Shown in pieces: positions 47,717 through 60,572 of a DNA stretch of 64,000 nucleotides. The stretch is from Macrocybe gigantea (Eukaryota > Basidiomycota > Agaricomycetes > Agaricales > Callistosporiaceae). How positions within the stretch are numbered: position 1 is the first letter of the stretch; every line of letters starts with the position of its first letter. The stretch lies in assembly GCA_011319805.1 (NCBI GenBank), contig SJRY01000038.1, positions 186,001 through 250,000 on the forward strand. Direction: 5' to 3'. Below the pieces are notes generated by a model. The model saw only the letters and a program-made list of their open reading frames with translations, was not told the origin of the DNA and searched no databases. A program made the position numbers and the translations under genes.

Positions 47717-50700
47717 ATGTCGTCCAAAGGTACCCTTTTTTGTTCTTATCGCAATCCTCGATCCGAGCTAATCTCGTCCACAGCCATCCGCGAATACGAC
47801 GCCAAGCTCCTCCTCGCCTACTGGCTTGAGCGCGCACCCGCAGTGTCGCCAGAGGTCGCGACTCTCAAGACAAAGTTTGTCTTCCCCTCTCCCAAAGTCG
47901 CACAGATCTCGTGGGATCCCGAGACCAACACTATCACACCCGATTCCAAGCTACCCGGCTGGGTCTTTAGCACGAAACTCGTCGCAAAGCCCGATCAGCT
48001 CATCAAGAGGCGCGGTAAGGCCGGTCTCCTCGCTCTCAACAAGACATGGGACGAAGCGAAGGAATGGATCCTTCAGAGAGCCGGAAAACCGCAAAAGGTG
48101 TGTTTCTCAATCTCCGTCGTTTTCCCCTCTTCTCCACCCGTATATGATGCTTGTCAAGGACAAGCATCGAGTTATCAACCCCATCTGCAATCGATAAAAT
48201 TATCAGACACAGTGATTGATATCCTGCCTCACGTCTTCTGGCTCGAAAACGCGTTTTTTCTGTTCATGTCGTGCCAGGTCCTTCTGATCAGCACATGTGA
48301 TCGATCCCGCGGTGGAATTGGCACCAACTGCAGGGCTCAGCGATCCCTAGCAGGAACTCTATTTCACGTTTTCAACATCTTCACAATCGTCTCCATCCGC
48401 CGGGTGAATGCCATGCGACCCGATCTAATCTTATCTTACAATAGGTCGAATCTGTGACAGGGACGCTCAACAACTTTATTGTTGAACCCTTCTTACCTCA
48501 TCCTTCCAATACCGAATACTACGTTTGCATAACCTCTGCTCGCGAGGGTGACGCCATCCTTTTCACACACGAAGGTGGTGTCGACATCGGTGACGTCGAT
48601 GCCAAGGCCCTCGTCCTCAACATCCCAGTCACACAGCCCTTCCCGTCCCGTCAAGTCATTGCAGATACCCTCCTCAAACACGTCCCGGCTGCCAAGAAGG
48701 AAACCCTTGTCGACTTTCTTATCCGCCTCTACTCGGTTTACGTCGACCTTCACTTTGCATACCTGGAGATCAACCCTCTCGTTGTTCTTGATGGCGTCAA
48801 CGGCGGCGAACCTCAAGTATGCTACCTTGATATGGCTGCCAAGCTCGACCAGACTGCAGAGAGCATCTGCGGACCCAAGTGGGCCATTGCTCGCGATCTG
48901 TCCGTTTATGAGAGCCAGAATCAGAAGTTAGGATCCGGCAAAATTACTCTCGACCGAGGCCCACCCATGGTTGGTTGAATCATCGACCGTCTCGGAACGG
49001 AGAATCTAACGTCTTGAGGTTTAGGTTTGGCCTGCACCTTTCGGTCGTGACTTGACCAAGGAGGAGCATACATCCAGAAACTTGACGCTTCCACGGGTGC
49101 ATCGCTCAAACTGACTGTCCTCAACCCCGAGGGCCGCATCTGGACTATGGTCGCTGGTGGTGGAGCTAGTGTCGTCTACTCTGACGCCATCGCCGCGCAT
49201 GGTTTTGCCCACGAGCTCGCCAACTATGGTGAATACAGTGGTGCGCCTACAGAAGGTCAGACGTATGAATACGCCAAGACGATCATCGACCTCATTACTC
49301 GCGGCACCCCGCGCCCCGATGGAAAAATTCTCATTATCGGTGGCGGTATTGCCAATTTCACCAACGTCGCTGCCACTTTCAAGGGCATTATCCGTGCCCT
49401 CAAGGAGTACAAGAGTCCACTCATTGCCCATAATGTCAAGATCTTTGTTCGACGTGGTGGTCCCAACTATCAGGAGGGTTTGAAGGCCATGAGGCTCCTT
49501 GGAGAGTCTCTTGGCGTCCCCATTCGAGTATTCGGCCCCGACACACACATCACAGAGATCGTGCCTCTTGCCCTCGGCGTCGAGGTCAGGAAGTCTTCTG
49601 CCTACGCCAATGGAACCAAAAGCGTGCAGCCCAGCACACCGCCGGCACAGGTGACCGTTGAGACGCCTTCTGGCGAAGAGGCTGTGGGCAGCATTCACAA
49701 GGATGGCGAGCGCACACAGCCTGATGACCAAATTGTTCGCTTCGAGGCTCAGGGACCGTCTTCCAGGCCCTCGTTCAGGCCTTTTGACCAGACGACTCGC
49801 TCCTTTGTCTACGGTCTCCAGCCGCGTGCCATTCAGGGTATGCTCGATTTCGACTACTCCTGTGGCCGCGAAACGCCCTCGGTCGCTGCGATGATCTACC
49901 CCTTTGGCGGTCACCACATCCAGAAGTTCTACTGGGGTACTAAGGAGACTCTTCTGCCCGTCTACACTAGTGTCAAGGAGGCCGTTAGCAAGCACCCCGA
50001 CGTCGACGTCGTCGTTAATTTTGCCAGCTCTCGTAGTGTGTACTCCAGCACGCTTGAGTGCCTCGAGTATAAACAGATCAAAGCTATCGCGATCATTGCT
50101 GAAGGTGTTCCGGAGAGACATGCCCGCGATATCTTGTGGAAGGCAAAGGCTAAGGATGTTTTGATCATCGGTCCCGCAACTGTTGGTGGTATCAAGCCCG
50201 GCTGCTTCAGAATCGGTAATTCTGGAGGGTGAGTATCCATCCATCTCGTTTTCAATGCACCAAGTTGAGAAATCTTCTTTTGACAGTATGATGGACAACA
50301 TCATCTCATCCAAACTCTACCGCCCTGGCTCCGTAGGCTATGTGTCCAAGTCGGGAGGAATGTCCAACGAGCTGAACAACATCCTCTCCCTTGTCACCAA
50401 CGGTACCTACGAGGGTATCGCCATCGGCGGTGATCGCTACCCCGGCTCCACTTTCATCGACCACCTGCTCCGCTATGAGGCGGACCCAGATTGCAAGATG
50501 CTCGTTCTGCTCGGCGAGGTTGGTGGCATCGAGGAGTACCGCGTGATCGAGGCCGTCAAGAAGGGTATCATCAAGAAGCCGATCGTCGCGTGGGCCATCG
50601 GTACTTGCGCCAAGATGTTTTCCACCGAAGTGCAGTTCGGCCACGCGGGCAGCATGGCAAACAGTGACCTTGAGACGGCGGATGCGAAGAACGCGGCGAT

Positions 50701-51923
50701 GCGCGCGGCGGGCATCGTCGTGCCCGATACGTTTGAGGATCTCCCGAACGTGATCAAGGAAGTGTACGAGGGCCTCGTCAAGCGCGGCGTCATCGTGCCT
50801 CAGCCAGAGCGTGATCCGCCCGTCATCCCGATGGACTACAAGTGGGCGCAGGAGCTGGGCCTCATCCGCAAGCCGGCTGCGTTCATCTCTACCATCTCGG
50901 ACGAGCGGGGGCAAGAACTCATGTACGCCGGCATGCGCATCTCGGACGTGTTCAAGGAGGAGCTCGGCCTTGGTGGCGTCGTCAGCTTGCTCTGGTTCAA
51001 GAGGCGTAAGTCGAAATCTATCTAGTCGGGTGTTTGCGATAGGTGACTGATGAACATGACAGGTCTCCCGCCGTGGGCAACCAAATTCATCGAAATGGTG
51101 CTCATGCTTACTGCCGATCATGGTCCCGCTGTGTCTGGGTAAGGCTGCTTCTGTAAGCGCGTGCCGGTTGGAGTGTATTGATCATGCTGTTTTTGCCTAG
51201 TGCCATGAATACCATTGTCGCAACACGTGCCGGAAAGGACTTGATCTCATCTCTGGCATCCGGTTTGCTCACGATCGGTAGCCGATTTGGTGGTGCGCTT
51301 GACGAGGCGGCCGCCATGTTCTCTAGTGCCCGAGATCGCGGCCTGACACCGAGGGAATTTGTCGACGAATCTAGAAAGGCGAACAAACTCAGTTACGTTC
51401 CGTCCCGTGCCTTTTTTTCCTTGCATTCGTCATCTGACCTTGGAACAGTCAGCGGTATTGGTCACAAGATCAAGAGCGTGAACAACCCCGATTTGCGTGT
51501 CGAGCTGGTGAAGGAGTATGTGCGGAAGAACTTCCCAAGCCACAGCCTGTTGGATTATGCCCTTGCCGTTGAGAAGGTGACAACGTCCAAGAAGGATACT
51601 GTGAGTGCCTCGGCTCGCATGATTTTGGTGCAACGATTGACAAAACGTTTTAGCTGATCCTGAACGTGGACGGATGCATCGCGGTGTGCTTTGTGGACCT
51701 GCTTCGTGATTCTGGCGCGTTCACGCCGGAAGAAGCCGAGGAGTACATCAAGATCGGGACGCTGAATGGGCTGTTTGTGCTCGGACGGAGCATCGGGTTC
51801 ATCGGGCACCATCTGGACCAGAAGAGGCTGCGGGCGCCGTTGTACCGACACCCAGCGGACGACATTTTCATTAACATGGCGGACGTGAGCCAGCCTCGCG
51901 TGCTTGGCAGGATGACGCAGTGA
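47717..51923 (+). CDS. acl1: ATP-citrate lyase, single fused chain
   Basis: The cytosolic enzyme that turns citrate, CoA and ATP into acetyl-CoA and oxaloacetate for lipid, sterol and histone acetylation. The first exon is only MSSK; then [15 protein letters not shown] starts the ATP-grasp half, with [14 protein letters not shown] and the citrate-binding [15 protein letters not shown] Ser/Pro linker (about 49620-49760) joins the CoA-ligase half: [20 protein letters not shown], the phosphorylated His in [19 protein letters not shown], and the citrate-synthase-like end ([47 protein letters not shown]), stopping RVLGRMTQ. The one-chain form is the animal/basidiomycete arrangement; ascomycetes split it in two. 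There are eight exons; one 1-base loss after 49066 (GAGGAG|CATAC) shifts the frame. Length is otherwise normal, about 1,150 residues. Confidence 0.93.
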
Positions 51924-52962
51924 GGGTCGTCGTTGTAGTTGTGTGTGTGTGTTTTTTTTTTTCCTTTTTCTCTACTTCTCGCATCATATCCCCCACCGTT
52001 TCAGACTGTACGAAAACGCTGACGTCTGTTGATTCATGATTCTCTTACGCACCCACTAAAATTTGGAGCTGTTTTGCACAATACCCTCCGAATGCACGAC
52101 TTGTCATAGATAGATAAACTCACGTCCCTGTTGCCCCTTTGCTGTCTCATCATACGTATAATTTTGTGGTATCGGGGAATGCATTGTAGGCTTCGTTGTT
52201 GAATTAGAATGTAGATTTTGCTTCTCAAGATTACTTGTGATTGCGAGAGACGTGGTACTGTACAATTGGATGAACGAAAATAAAAAAAAGAACGTTTTGC
52301 GAGATCCGAGAACAAATAAGAATGACAGTGAGAAATTTCATGAAATCGTGGATGTGAGCACAGAGAGAGAAAAAAAATCCAAGCAGCCCGAGATACCGAG
52401 ACGAAATAAAATAACCGAAAGAGAGTTCAAGCGTCGTTACGAAGGGAGCCGATAAAAGAGAGATAGAGCAAGATGGCAGCCCCACATGACCTCTTTGCCT
52501 TTTTTTTTCGTTTTTTTCACCGGCAGGATCACAAACGAAGCGTTGGCTGTTGCGTTCTTTGCTAGTCCTTTTACGTGATCGGATGATCAGTAATTCGCTG
52601 TGTAGACTCGAACGAGTCGCGATAACCGCGCATGGGTTCCTGTGTTACAGTTATGGTTGCAGTCGTTGCGCGAGATGCCGGGATGGGGTTATGTGGGGAG
52701 GGATCCAGGGACGATGCGTCGTGAGACTTGTTCGCGGGGAGGGGGCGGGCGGGTTGCAACACGGGGTAGCACGTGTCGGTGCGAGTGCGCAGGCTGTGGT
52801 GGGGATGACGACGACGGCTGGACGTTAAAAAAAAAGACAGGACGTCGGTATCGCCAAGGAGATAGAGATTTGTCCTTTATCCATTGTTGTTTTTTTTTTT
52901 GCCGAGAGCCGAGGCGATGGAGGACGAGGGACGAGGCAAGTTGAATTGTTGTGGAGTCGGCG
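51924..52962. other. convergent 3' region, low-complexity
   Basis: Between the 3' ends of ATP-citrate lyase and the ubiquitin-like gene. Poly-T/A runs and GT repeats follow the lyase stop; a G-rich stretch lies at 52690-52830. No gene that I can support. Confidence 0.45.
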
Positions 52963-53789
52963 TCAGCATATGACGCAGCCACAGCAACCGCCGGTCTCGA
53001 CGTTGGACTCGTCTTGTGCACCAGTGCGCGCTGCTGCTGTCGTTCGCCTCGTCAAAAAAAAAAACTCTGTAGACATGCGAGAGAGACAGAGAACGCACAG
53101 TCGCTGTTTCTGCTCTTGCGCTTCTTCTTGATGTCGCCGTCGCTGGGCAGCGCGAACGGGCGGACGGAGAGGTGGACGATGGTGGGTATCGGGCTCGAGT
53201 GGGGCGTGTTTGTCGGAAACTTGAGTTCTGAGCTTTGTGCATGAGTGACCTCCCCCCCTCGAGTGTGTGTGTGTGGGAGAAGGGAATGACTCACTGGCGA
53301 GGGTATCGTCGTCCTGGAGCATCTTGCCGAGGTAGAGCAGACGGAGGTATGACGGTGCGAGTGGACGCTCGTCTTCCCATTCTGTGATTGAAGCGGAAGC
53401 TGTGAGCACTCGCAAAGCACCGGAACGAAAAGAGGCAAGCGAACCGGAAGGCCAAGCGTTCCAGACGAGCTCCTTCACTCTGCCGATCGTCGTCTCTGGG
53501 TCAAACGCCATGGTGCGCCTTCGGCCTGACACGACGAGAAAGGTGACGTGGGCCTGTGGAGTCTGAGGCACGGCCGTCTCTGCGGGTTCTTGGGCTTGGG
53601 CCACGGCTTCGTTTTCGGGTTTGGGCGACTGCGACACGTCGAGAGCGACTTCTGCTATGCGAGCCGAGTCGGCGTCGATGTCTGGTTTGAAGCGGCAGCG
53701 TCCATATCGAATCGAGTGACAGACGTTCTTGTCGAAAGAGTTCCTGCAGCTGTGGGAGCGAGTATGTAGGGAAGCGAGTGTGACGCCAT
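52963..53789 (-). CDS. membrane-anchored ubiquitin-fold protein (UBL3/MUB-like)
   Basis: The ubiquitin-like domain reads VTFLVVSGRRRTMAFDPETTIGRVKELVWNAWPS|EWEDERP-APSYLRLLYLGKMLQDDDTL, then KFPTNTPHSS-PTIVHLSVRPFA, exactly the UBL3/MUB layout. The protein ends GGCCGCVIC, a CaaX box with upstream cysteines, so prenylation and palmitoylation should anchor it to membranes. In animals and plants such proteins act in vesicle sorting or recruit E2 enzymes. Introns were placed at 53454-53392, about 53300-53233 and about 53088-53032. The start is unresolved: the conserved frame is open back through about 53715, but the only good ATG (53789) opens another frame, suggesting either a missing base or an unrecognised intron. 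Its 5' end is only about 90 bp from the next gene's stop. Confidence 0.8.
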
Positions 53790-53879
53790 TTCAAAAAAAA
53801 AAAGAAACCCCGTCTTAACGTGTTTTATATCCAGGTTAAAGTCTAGAATTGACCCTATTACGTAATAAAGTGCTAGATT

Positions 53880-55262
53880 CTAGCACTGGCCAGCCTTGAC
53901 GCAGTCTCTCCAAGCTGAGTACATGATCACCGCAAAGTTGTTTCCTTCTGGACTCCCTGCCATCCACGGATCCACCGCGCTCCATCCCAGAGGATTCACC
54001 GCAGGTCTCACTATCCCTTTGTCTTCCGCACCTCTGCCCACTCTCCACACAAACTCGCCCGTCGTCGTGTCGTTCCATCCGCCTCCGATAGTGCCCCTAA
54101 TCTCGTCCGCCCACCGGACATACGTGTCTCCAAACACGCTTGGGCGAAGGACCGCCATGCGGTACACGACGCCCGCTATCAGCGCAGACCCAGATATCTC
54201 GCCGAATCCGTGCACGCCGTCCTGCTGCGAAACGTCGAGGTAGTTTCGCAGCAGGCCTTTGCCTTTGTCGCCTTGCACGCCTTTGCCGTCGTCCATGCCC
54301 ACCCGGATCGCCGCGTCGACTATCTCGCGGATCCACCCGCTCAGCTCGCTCACCGCCACCGTCTTCCAGGCCTCGTACGACGCGACGCCCGCTACGGCGA
54401 GCGTGCTCGCTTCCGGATGCTTGTGTTTGGTGCTCAGGAGCGTGCCCAGGATGCGCGTCATTCCTGCTGCGGCCCATGCGTTGCCTGTCGACCAGAGCCC
54501 TGGGTCCGCGCTTTGCGGCCCTTGGATGTGCCGCCAGAGTCCCGACTCCATGCCCGTCGTCAGCTGCAGCTTCTCGCGGTACCATCTGCACTGGTCCACC
54601 GCCTCTTTGAGCACCGTAAAGTTGCCCGTGTCCGCGCCGTAGTACGCGATGAACGGCGGCGCCATGTAAACAAAGTCGGCCCTGTAACGCGGCTTGGATT
54701 TTTATTCGACGAACGAGAAACGAAAGGACTCACCACAACTCGACAACGTCCGCGCGGTGCGAAATCGCACCGTTGTCCGCCCGAGGTGCCACGCCCAGCA
54801 AGTACTCGATCTCACGCTTCGCCGCGTCCGCGTATTTCGCATAGTCGTTGCTGCCGTTTGCGAGCTTGCCCAGCAGCACCGCCGGCACGCCCAGACTCGC
54901 CGGATCACCCGTCGCGCCGTCCCCGTTCGAGAGCGTGTTGGGCGCCTCGCCGATCACGATTTTTTCGACGCGTATTGCAGCCCAGCAGGGAGTGTTGTTG
55001 TCGTCGAATTCGAATCTGCGCCCAGCATCTCCGCGCCGCCAAACACGCTCACGCGCGGATCGTGCAGCTCCAACAGTGTCTCCGCCGCGGTGCCGTACTC
55101 CCACGAATGCGACGGTAGAGACTCGGCTTGTTGTGCCACCCCGTCCATCGCGAACCCTGCGTCGTACGGGAACGGATTGCCCAGCGGCGGTGGGAACTTG
55201 ACGCCTAGTGAGAGACAGGGAAAAAGGAGTGTGGATATTAGGATGTGTGGTGTGCGCGCCAT
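53880..55262 (-). CDS. secreted six-hairpin glycosidase (GH105/GH88-like)
   Basis: Signal peptide MARTPHILISTLLFPCLSLG at 55262. Blocks typical of unsaturated glucuronyl/galacturonyl hydrolase-like fungal proteins follow: GLQYASKK, GDPASLGVPAVLLGK, APRADNGAISHRADVVELW|ADFVYMAPPFIAYYGA, CRWYREKLQ, GLWRHIQGPQSADPGLWSTGNAWAAAGM, NYLDVSQQDG-HGFGEISGSALIAGVVYRMA and VNPLGWSAVDPWM. The family removes unsaturated uronic acids from pectin or glycosaminoglycan fragments; many fungal members have unknown substrates, so I leave it at the fold. One intron (about 54731-54683). A T6 run at 54960-54965 looks one base short (frame break between ASKK and IVIGEAP). A tatataa-like box is at 55295-55301. Confidence 0.8.
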
Positions 55263-56486
55263 GGTTTTGGTGGACGGGTGTGTTTCTTTGCCTGTTATAT
55301 ATCTGCTTGCATCCATCATATCTCATGTTCAGGACAAACGGGATGTATCTGCATGGAGCACCGCCAATCGAGGTCCAAACGCGGGATTTGAGTGGAGCGC
55401 ATCATATTGAATATCCATCATCTCTGCAATATTGTGTGAGAAAAGTAAAGTTGCCCTGTGTCAGGAGGACCGACCATAACTGATTCCGTGCCACTTGTCA
55501 AGCCAGCCCATCCAATTGGACGAATGCCTGGCACTTTACGGCGCGCAAAAGCCGACAAAAAGCGAGCTCGATTTTTGGGCCAATGGGCGGTTTTCAAATT
55601 TCCAAGCGTCCTCGTCGACGTGGGTGAAACACTGGACAGTGATATATCAGAGCGTATTTGCAATAACCCGTTATTTAGCCTGCTTGAGCTTGCCGATGTT
55701 CAGTACGTCCAGTCCGTGTTTGGGTTGGTCACTATGGGCACAATTGCAAGCGAGGGATTTTCAAAGTGTGGTTTCTCAATGTGATAGCCTCATCATATCA
55801 CGGAGACTAATTGTTACCTTCACTCAATCCCTCTTTCAAAATGTCTTTCAAATGTATTCACGGCATAGGACATGAAAAAGAACAACGAATGTAGAACTTC
55901 TGGTAAGGAACGATCCGCCCCATACCGAACGAAACCTTCGATCGCCGCTCAGAAAAGAGACTGGGGCGGGCTCCAGCTGGAAGCACCCGGCATTATCAAT
56001 CTTGGACAAGCAGTAGGCTCCTTGCGAGAGAAGCAAATGAGAAAATTCGCAGAAGGACAATAACGCGAGTCCGTGAATGAGTTGAGAAAAAAAAAACAAC
56101 AAGAAAATTTTTCGCGAATCTTATACTGGTTGATGGGGCATCATCACGTGATGTGATTCCGAAGCCTGTCTGATTCGATTGATTCTAGGAAACCTTTTCC
56201 CCCGAACGTTTTCCGTCTTCTTGATGTCTTCTTCTGCGATGGACGGGCTCGTCGCGTCGGTCCCGCGCTTCTCAACCCCACTCGAACTGGGTCTGGCGGA
56301 CTGCTGACGGACCCAATGCCAGCCGCTGATTCCGAGTGTCTCAGAGCGTGTCGGAGTCTTAGTCAACAGGACGATGAACGGAGATGAGCTAAAGTTCCTC
56401 CGCTGACGTCAAGTCACTGGCTGTCCTTCCTTACCCCGCCGCGCCTACCTTTTTTTTTTTTTCTGAAAACGACGCTGAAAACGATA
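55263..56486. other. divergent intergenic region
   Basis: Holds the promoters of the GH105-like and SMP/C2 genes. Open stretches on both strands at 55418-55875 carry no motif and are not called. Confidence 0.4.
55295..55301 (-). promoter_or_regulatory. TATA-like box of the GH105-like gene
   Basis: On the minus strand tatataa lies 33-39 bp upstream of the ATG at 55262. Confidence 0.45.
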
Positions 56487-59400
56487 ATGTCGGACAGCCG
56501 TTCAAGCCTATCGCAATCGCAAGGGAGCGTGACGCCCAAGGAATACGAGCGAGAGGTGACGGACCCGGTGACCCATCTGCCTGTTGCGATACATGACTAC
56601 GCGGCTTGGGAGCTAGACAGGGTTCCTCCGCACGGCCCACAGGACGATGCACAATCATCGCAAGGAGATGAAGCGGCGTCGGACAAGGATCAGCAGCGAA
56701 AGCGGGAGAAGCAGCAGGCCGGAATGGTCCACGTCCTGGCTGAGGAGGCCCACAGGGAGCGGTGGCGCCAGCCAGACGACCTCGAGAGCAAGGTCAAAGT
56801 CCGCTCCACCTTTGTCGCCGTCTGCACCACCGGCATCGGCAGCGTCTCCGGTCTGCTGCTCTTGTCGGTCTGGCGCAGGATCCTGGGTTACTCCAAGACC
56901 AGCTGGCTCGAGCTGCTCTTCGCTATGTTTGGCTGCGTGTGTCTGGCCCTGAGCGTCGGCGCTTCTGTTCTCTTTCTCGGTAGCTCTGGCAGTGTGCCCG
57001 AAGAGGCTGCGAGCGAGCAAAGCACCTCCGCGGAAGAGGTGAGCATCAACTCCTGGTGCCATTCAGTTCCTAAACTTATCTGTTCAAACCTAGATTGAGC
57101 ACTTCCGGAAAAGAAAAGAGCTTCCAGAGGACGACGAATATCCCGAATCTGCCGTCTGGCTAAACTCTGTTCTCCACTCGCTCTGGCCCATCGTCAACCC
57201 GTCTCTCTTTGCCTCGATCGCCGACCTGCTTGAAGACTCCCTTCAGGCCTCGCTTCCCAAGCTCGTCAGAGCCGTGCGCGTCGCGGACGTAGACCAGGGA
57301 ACAGAACCGCTTCGGATTCTCGGCATCCGCTGGCTCGAGCCCAGCGCTGCCACGGGTGAGGGAAACGATTTTGTCAACATCGAAGTCGCGGTCGCCTACC
57401 GCGCGCGTCAAACGCGGAGCCACCGCCTCAGAGACCGCTCGCACAGCGCGCACGTGCTCCTCGAGTTTTGGCTCGTGGGCGTGTTGGGCGTGAGCGTGCC
57501 CGTCTGGGTCGAGTTCACCGGACTCCTCGCGACGGCGCGCCTCCGCTTGCAGCTCTCGTCGGACCCGCCGTTCCTGTCGTTTCTCACGCTCACGCTGCTC
57601 GGCCAGCCCAAGGCGACGCTCGTGTGCACGCCGCTTGCGATGGGATTGGCCAACGTGATGGACATGCCCGTGCTGTCGGACTGGGTCCAGCGCTCCGCCG
57701 ACGCCGTGCTCGCGCGTTGCGTTGCGCCCATGAGCCTCACGCTGGACCTCAAGACGCTGCTCACGGGCGGAGAGAAGACGGACACAGAAGCGCTCGGCAT
57801 TGTCATTGTTACCGTCAGGAGCGCGCGAGGCTTCCGCACAGCGGAGGGTGGCAGTGCCGGCGGTGGCGATACCTATGTTACCGTCGGATGGAGCAAATGG
57901 GGCAAACCGCTGTGGTCCACGCGGTGAGTGGCTGGTGCCCTTTTCACAACCCTGAATCGTTGTCGCTAAGTGGCTGTGATCGTGCTTTTGTTGGTTACGC
58001 AGCACTATCCAGGGTGATGACCATCCTGTCTGGGAGGAAACCAAAGCTTTGCTCGTCGGTCCGGCGGAAATCAACGCAGATGAGCAGCTGAGGCTCCAGC
58101 TCTGGGATTCTGGTAAATTTCCTGCCTCTGTCGTCATCTGTAAATCGATTGTTGATCTGCAGATCGAGTGACGGGTGATAACCTTCTCGGAATTGTTGAC
58201 GTGCCTTTGAAGGACTTGATGTCCCAGCCCGAATGCCCCAATGGGATATGTACACGTGAGGACAACCTCATCCGCTCTGATCGATCGGAGGCCCCTGGCG
58301 TGCTCAAGTGGGAGTGCGGGTACTACCCCAAGACGGCCGTCGAGCAACGTCCAGAGCAAAAGTACCAGGACACGGGCCAGATCGGCCATGATATTCAGCC
58401 ACGAGCCGAGGATAAGCAGCCAGAAGCTACGACCACCGGCAAGGATGTGGGAGAGATGGACAGGCAGAAACAGGAATACCCTAAGGACAGACGTGATGAG
58501 CTCGTTGTGGGCTGCGGGCCCACAGAGGCGTGGCCGAGCGGGATCTTGTCGATCAACATTCAGTCCATCACTGACCTTGAGATCCAGAGGGTTCAATGCG
58601 GCGAACTCGGGGAGGAGAAGGAGGATGAAGAATCCGAAGAGCTTCCCAGCGCATACTGTACCATTATAATCAACCACATTCGGGTGTTCAAGACCAGAAC
58701 GAAACGCAAAAACAACAAACCTTTCGTACGCACCGCATCCTTCTCTGAATATCCTTTGAGGCTGATGACAACACGCAGTTCAATGCGACCACCGAGAAAT
58801 TCGTCAGAGATTGGAGGACGTCGAACGTCATCCTCTCTGTTCGCGACTCCCGTATAAAAGAGCAAGATCCCGTGCTTGGAATCGTCGTCTTAACCCTATA
58901 CGAAGTCTTCAAGCACGGTTCACATGTGACGACCTCCCTGCCCTTGATTGGCGGGATCGGCCACGGCCGCATGCACATCTCCCTCACATTCCACAGCATC
59001 CGAGCGCAGCTCCCCCCACGTCTTCTCGGTGGGACGTCGGGACGCTGGAGATCCAGCCGCTCGTGCGCCCCACGCTCGACCTCCCTGCGGACCTCATGCC
59101 CTGCCAGCTCGTATTCAGTACGCTGTACGGGCGGGGCAAGATGCACGCACAATTTGATGGCGTCTGGCGGCGCGCCCGTGACCGCCACCTTTGCCTTCCA
59201 GTGTGCAAGCGCTACGCGTCGTGCCTCGTCATCGAGTTCCACAAACATGCGCAGGCCGCCTCCGTCGCGGAGAGGACGCTCGCGTACTGTACGCTCTGGC
59301 TCAAGGACATTCCTGACTCGCAAGAGGTGCGCGTGACGCTGTCTGTGTATCAGAACGATGGACGGTCGCTGCGCGTGCGAGGTCCAACTACGTCAAGGGC

Positions 59401-59871
59401 GGTGGACAGCGCCTTGGCAAGGTTGAGGTGCTGATGCGCTTCTGGCCTGGGCTGAGCGGGTACCACCAGAACATCACGGACAAGGATTCGAACCTGGAGG
59501 ATGTCATGGCTGCGCTCGACTGCGCAGAGTGCAAAGAGGCCACGGGGCATCTGTTCTATGAAGGCGAGAGCGAGCAGATGCCGCCCGAGAGCACCAGCGA
59601 GGACGATTCACGCAGCGAGAGCATAGAATCGGCCGTCAGTGGTAAGCCTCTGCCCGGGAAGAGAGGGTCGCTGGATGGCGTCAAGCATCTGGGTAAGAAG
59701 CAAGGACCGTCGCACCGGACCCATCGCGGTCTGCTGCAGTGGAAGGCTGCAAGGAACGTGGCGTGGTTTGGAAAAGGAATTGAAACTCAGGCCGAGAAGG
59801 TCGGCCACAAAATAATTGGGACGTTCAAGCACGAAGGTAAAGATTCCATTGATATTGAGAAAGAGGTGTGA
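56487..59871 (+). CDS. SMP and C2 domain protein (tricalbin/Mug190-like)
   Basis: An ER-anchored lipid-transfer/tethering protein. After an acidic head come two hydrophobic helices (about 56815-56880 and 56910-56990), then an SMP domain (WLNSVLHSLWPIVNPSLFASIADLLEDSLQASLPKLV ... FVNIEVAVAYRA ... VGVLGVSVPVWVEFTGLLATARLRLQL), then a C2 domain (GIVIVTVRSARGFRTAEGG...DTYVTVGW...HPVWEETKALLVG, LWDSD|RVTGDNLLGIVDVPL) and a second C2-like unit (SGILSINIQSITDLE...). This order fits fission-yeast Mug190 and tricalbins at ER-plasma-membrane contacts. Two one-base losses break the frame near the 3' end: the C6 run at 59012-59017 and gg at 59380-59381. Both are restored by one extra base. Start at ATG 56487 after a long T run. 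Confidence 0.83.
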
Positions 59872-60572
59872 CGATGCTCAGAGCCTTTCTACCGTTTCGC
59901 TCCTCGTACCATGTCTCCCCTCCACAATAATTATGTGTTCCTTGGTTGTATCGACGTTGTCACCGCCCCGCTTAACCCTGACCCTGAACGAGGATAAGTG
60001 GAGATCAATTCGGGCCGCTGACACCATGATATGAAGTTAACAGGTAGGCTGAACAGGTGCAGCACGCGCAAAAAACCTTTTGTTTTGGCGAGAATTTCCC
60101 ATCGGAGCTTCAAATCCAGTGTCGCAGCAGAACCGCCTTTGCCCGCAGCATCAACGTTCTGGGTGTTGAACTTGTTTGCAACATTTGTTGCCATGCCCGC
60201 CTCCGCGTCTCCAAGGCTTCCATACCTAGCTACGTTGAGAATACAGGTCAGTCGTCGAGAACATGCAGTATCGCCCATGCTGTTGTCGTTTATCGATTTC
60301 AAAGTGTTTTACCGGGCAGGGGTGCCGGCGAGAGCTAGTTGATCTGTTTATCACCAAATACCTCCGGTTACGCATGAAATGCTGTCGAAGAATATAAAAT
60401 GATCTACGCAGCAGAAAGACGCAGCACGTTTCACAGGAATTTCGTGCCTGTTGTGCCCCCCTTCTCTCCACCCTCGCCATTGAGCTAACCTGAAATGTCT
60501 ATAAAAGGGCCACTCACACTTTTGAGCAGTCACCAGGAAATTAGAAAAAAAAAAAAAAGAAACCGACAAGAA
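59872..60572. other. intergenic, upstream of the RTA1-like gene
   Basis: No gene supported. It contains the RTA1-like promoter (TATA entry). Confidence 0.45.
60500..60507 (+). promoter_or_regulatory. TATA box of the RTA1-like gene
   Basis: tataaaag lies 66-73 bp before the ATG at 60573. Confidence 0.65.

Noticed and set aside
49021..51121. Long minus-strand open frames (430 and 271 codons) opposite ATP-citrate lyase
   Set aside because: They are antisense shadows of a strongly codon-biased gene and have no family motif.
54210..55118. 302-codon plus-strand frame opposite the GH105-like gene
   Set aside because: Arg-rich antisense shadow without motifs.
57160..58677. 505-codon minus-strand frame opposite the SMP/C2 gene
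   Set aside because: It is low-complexity, rich in Arg/Glu/His, and mirrors the GC-rich coding strand.
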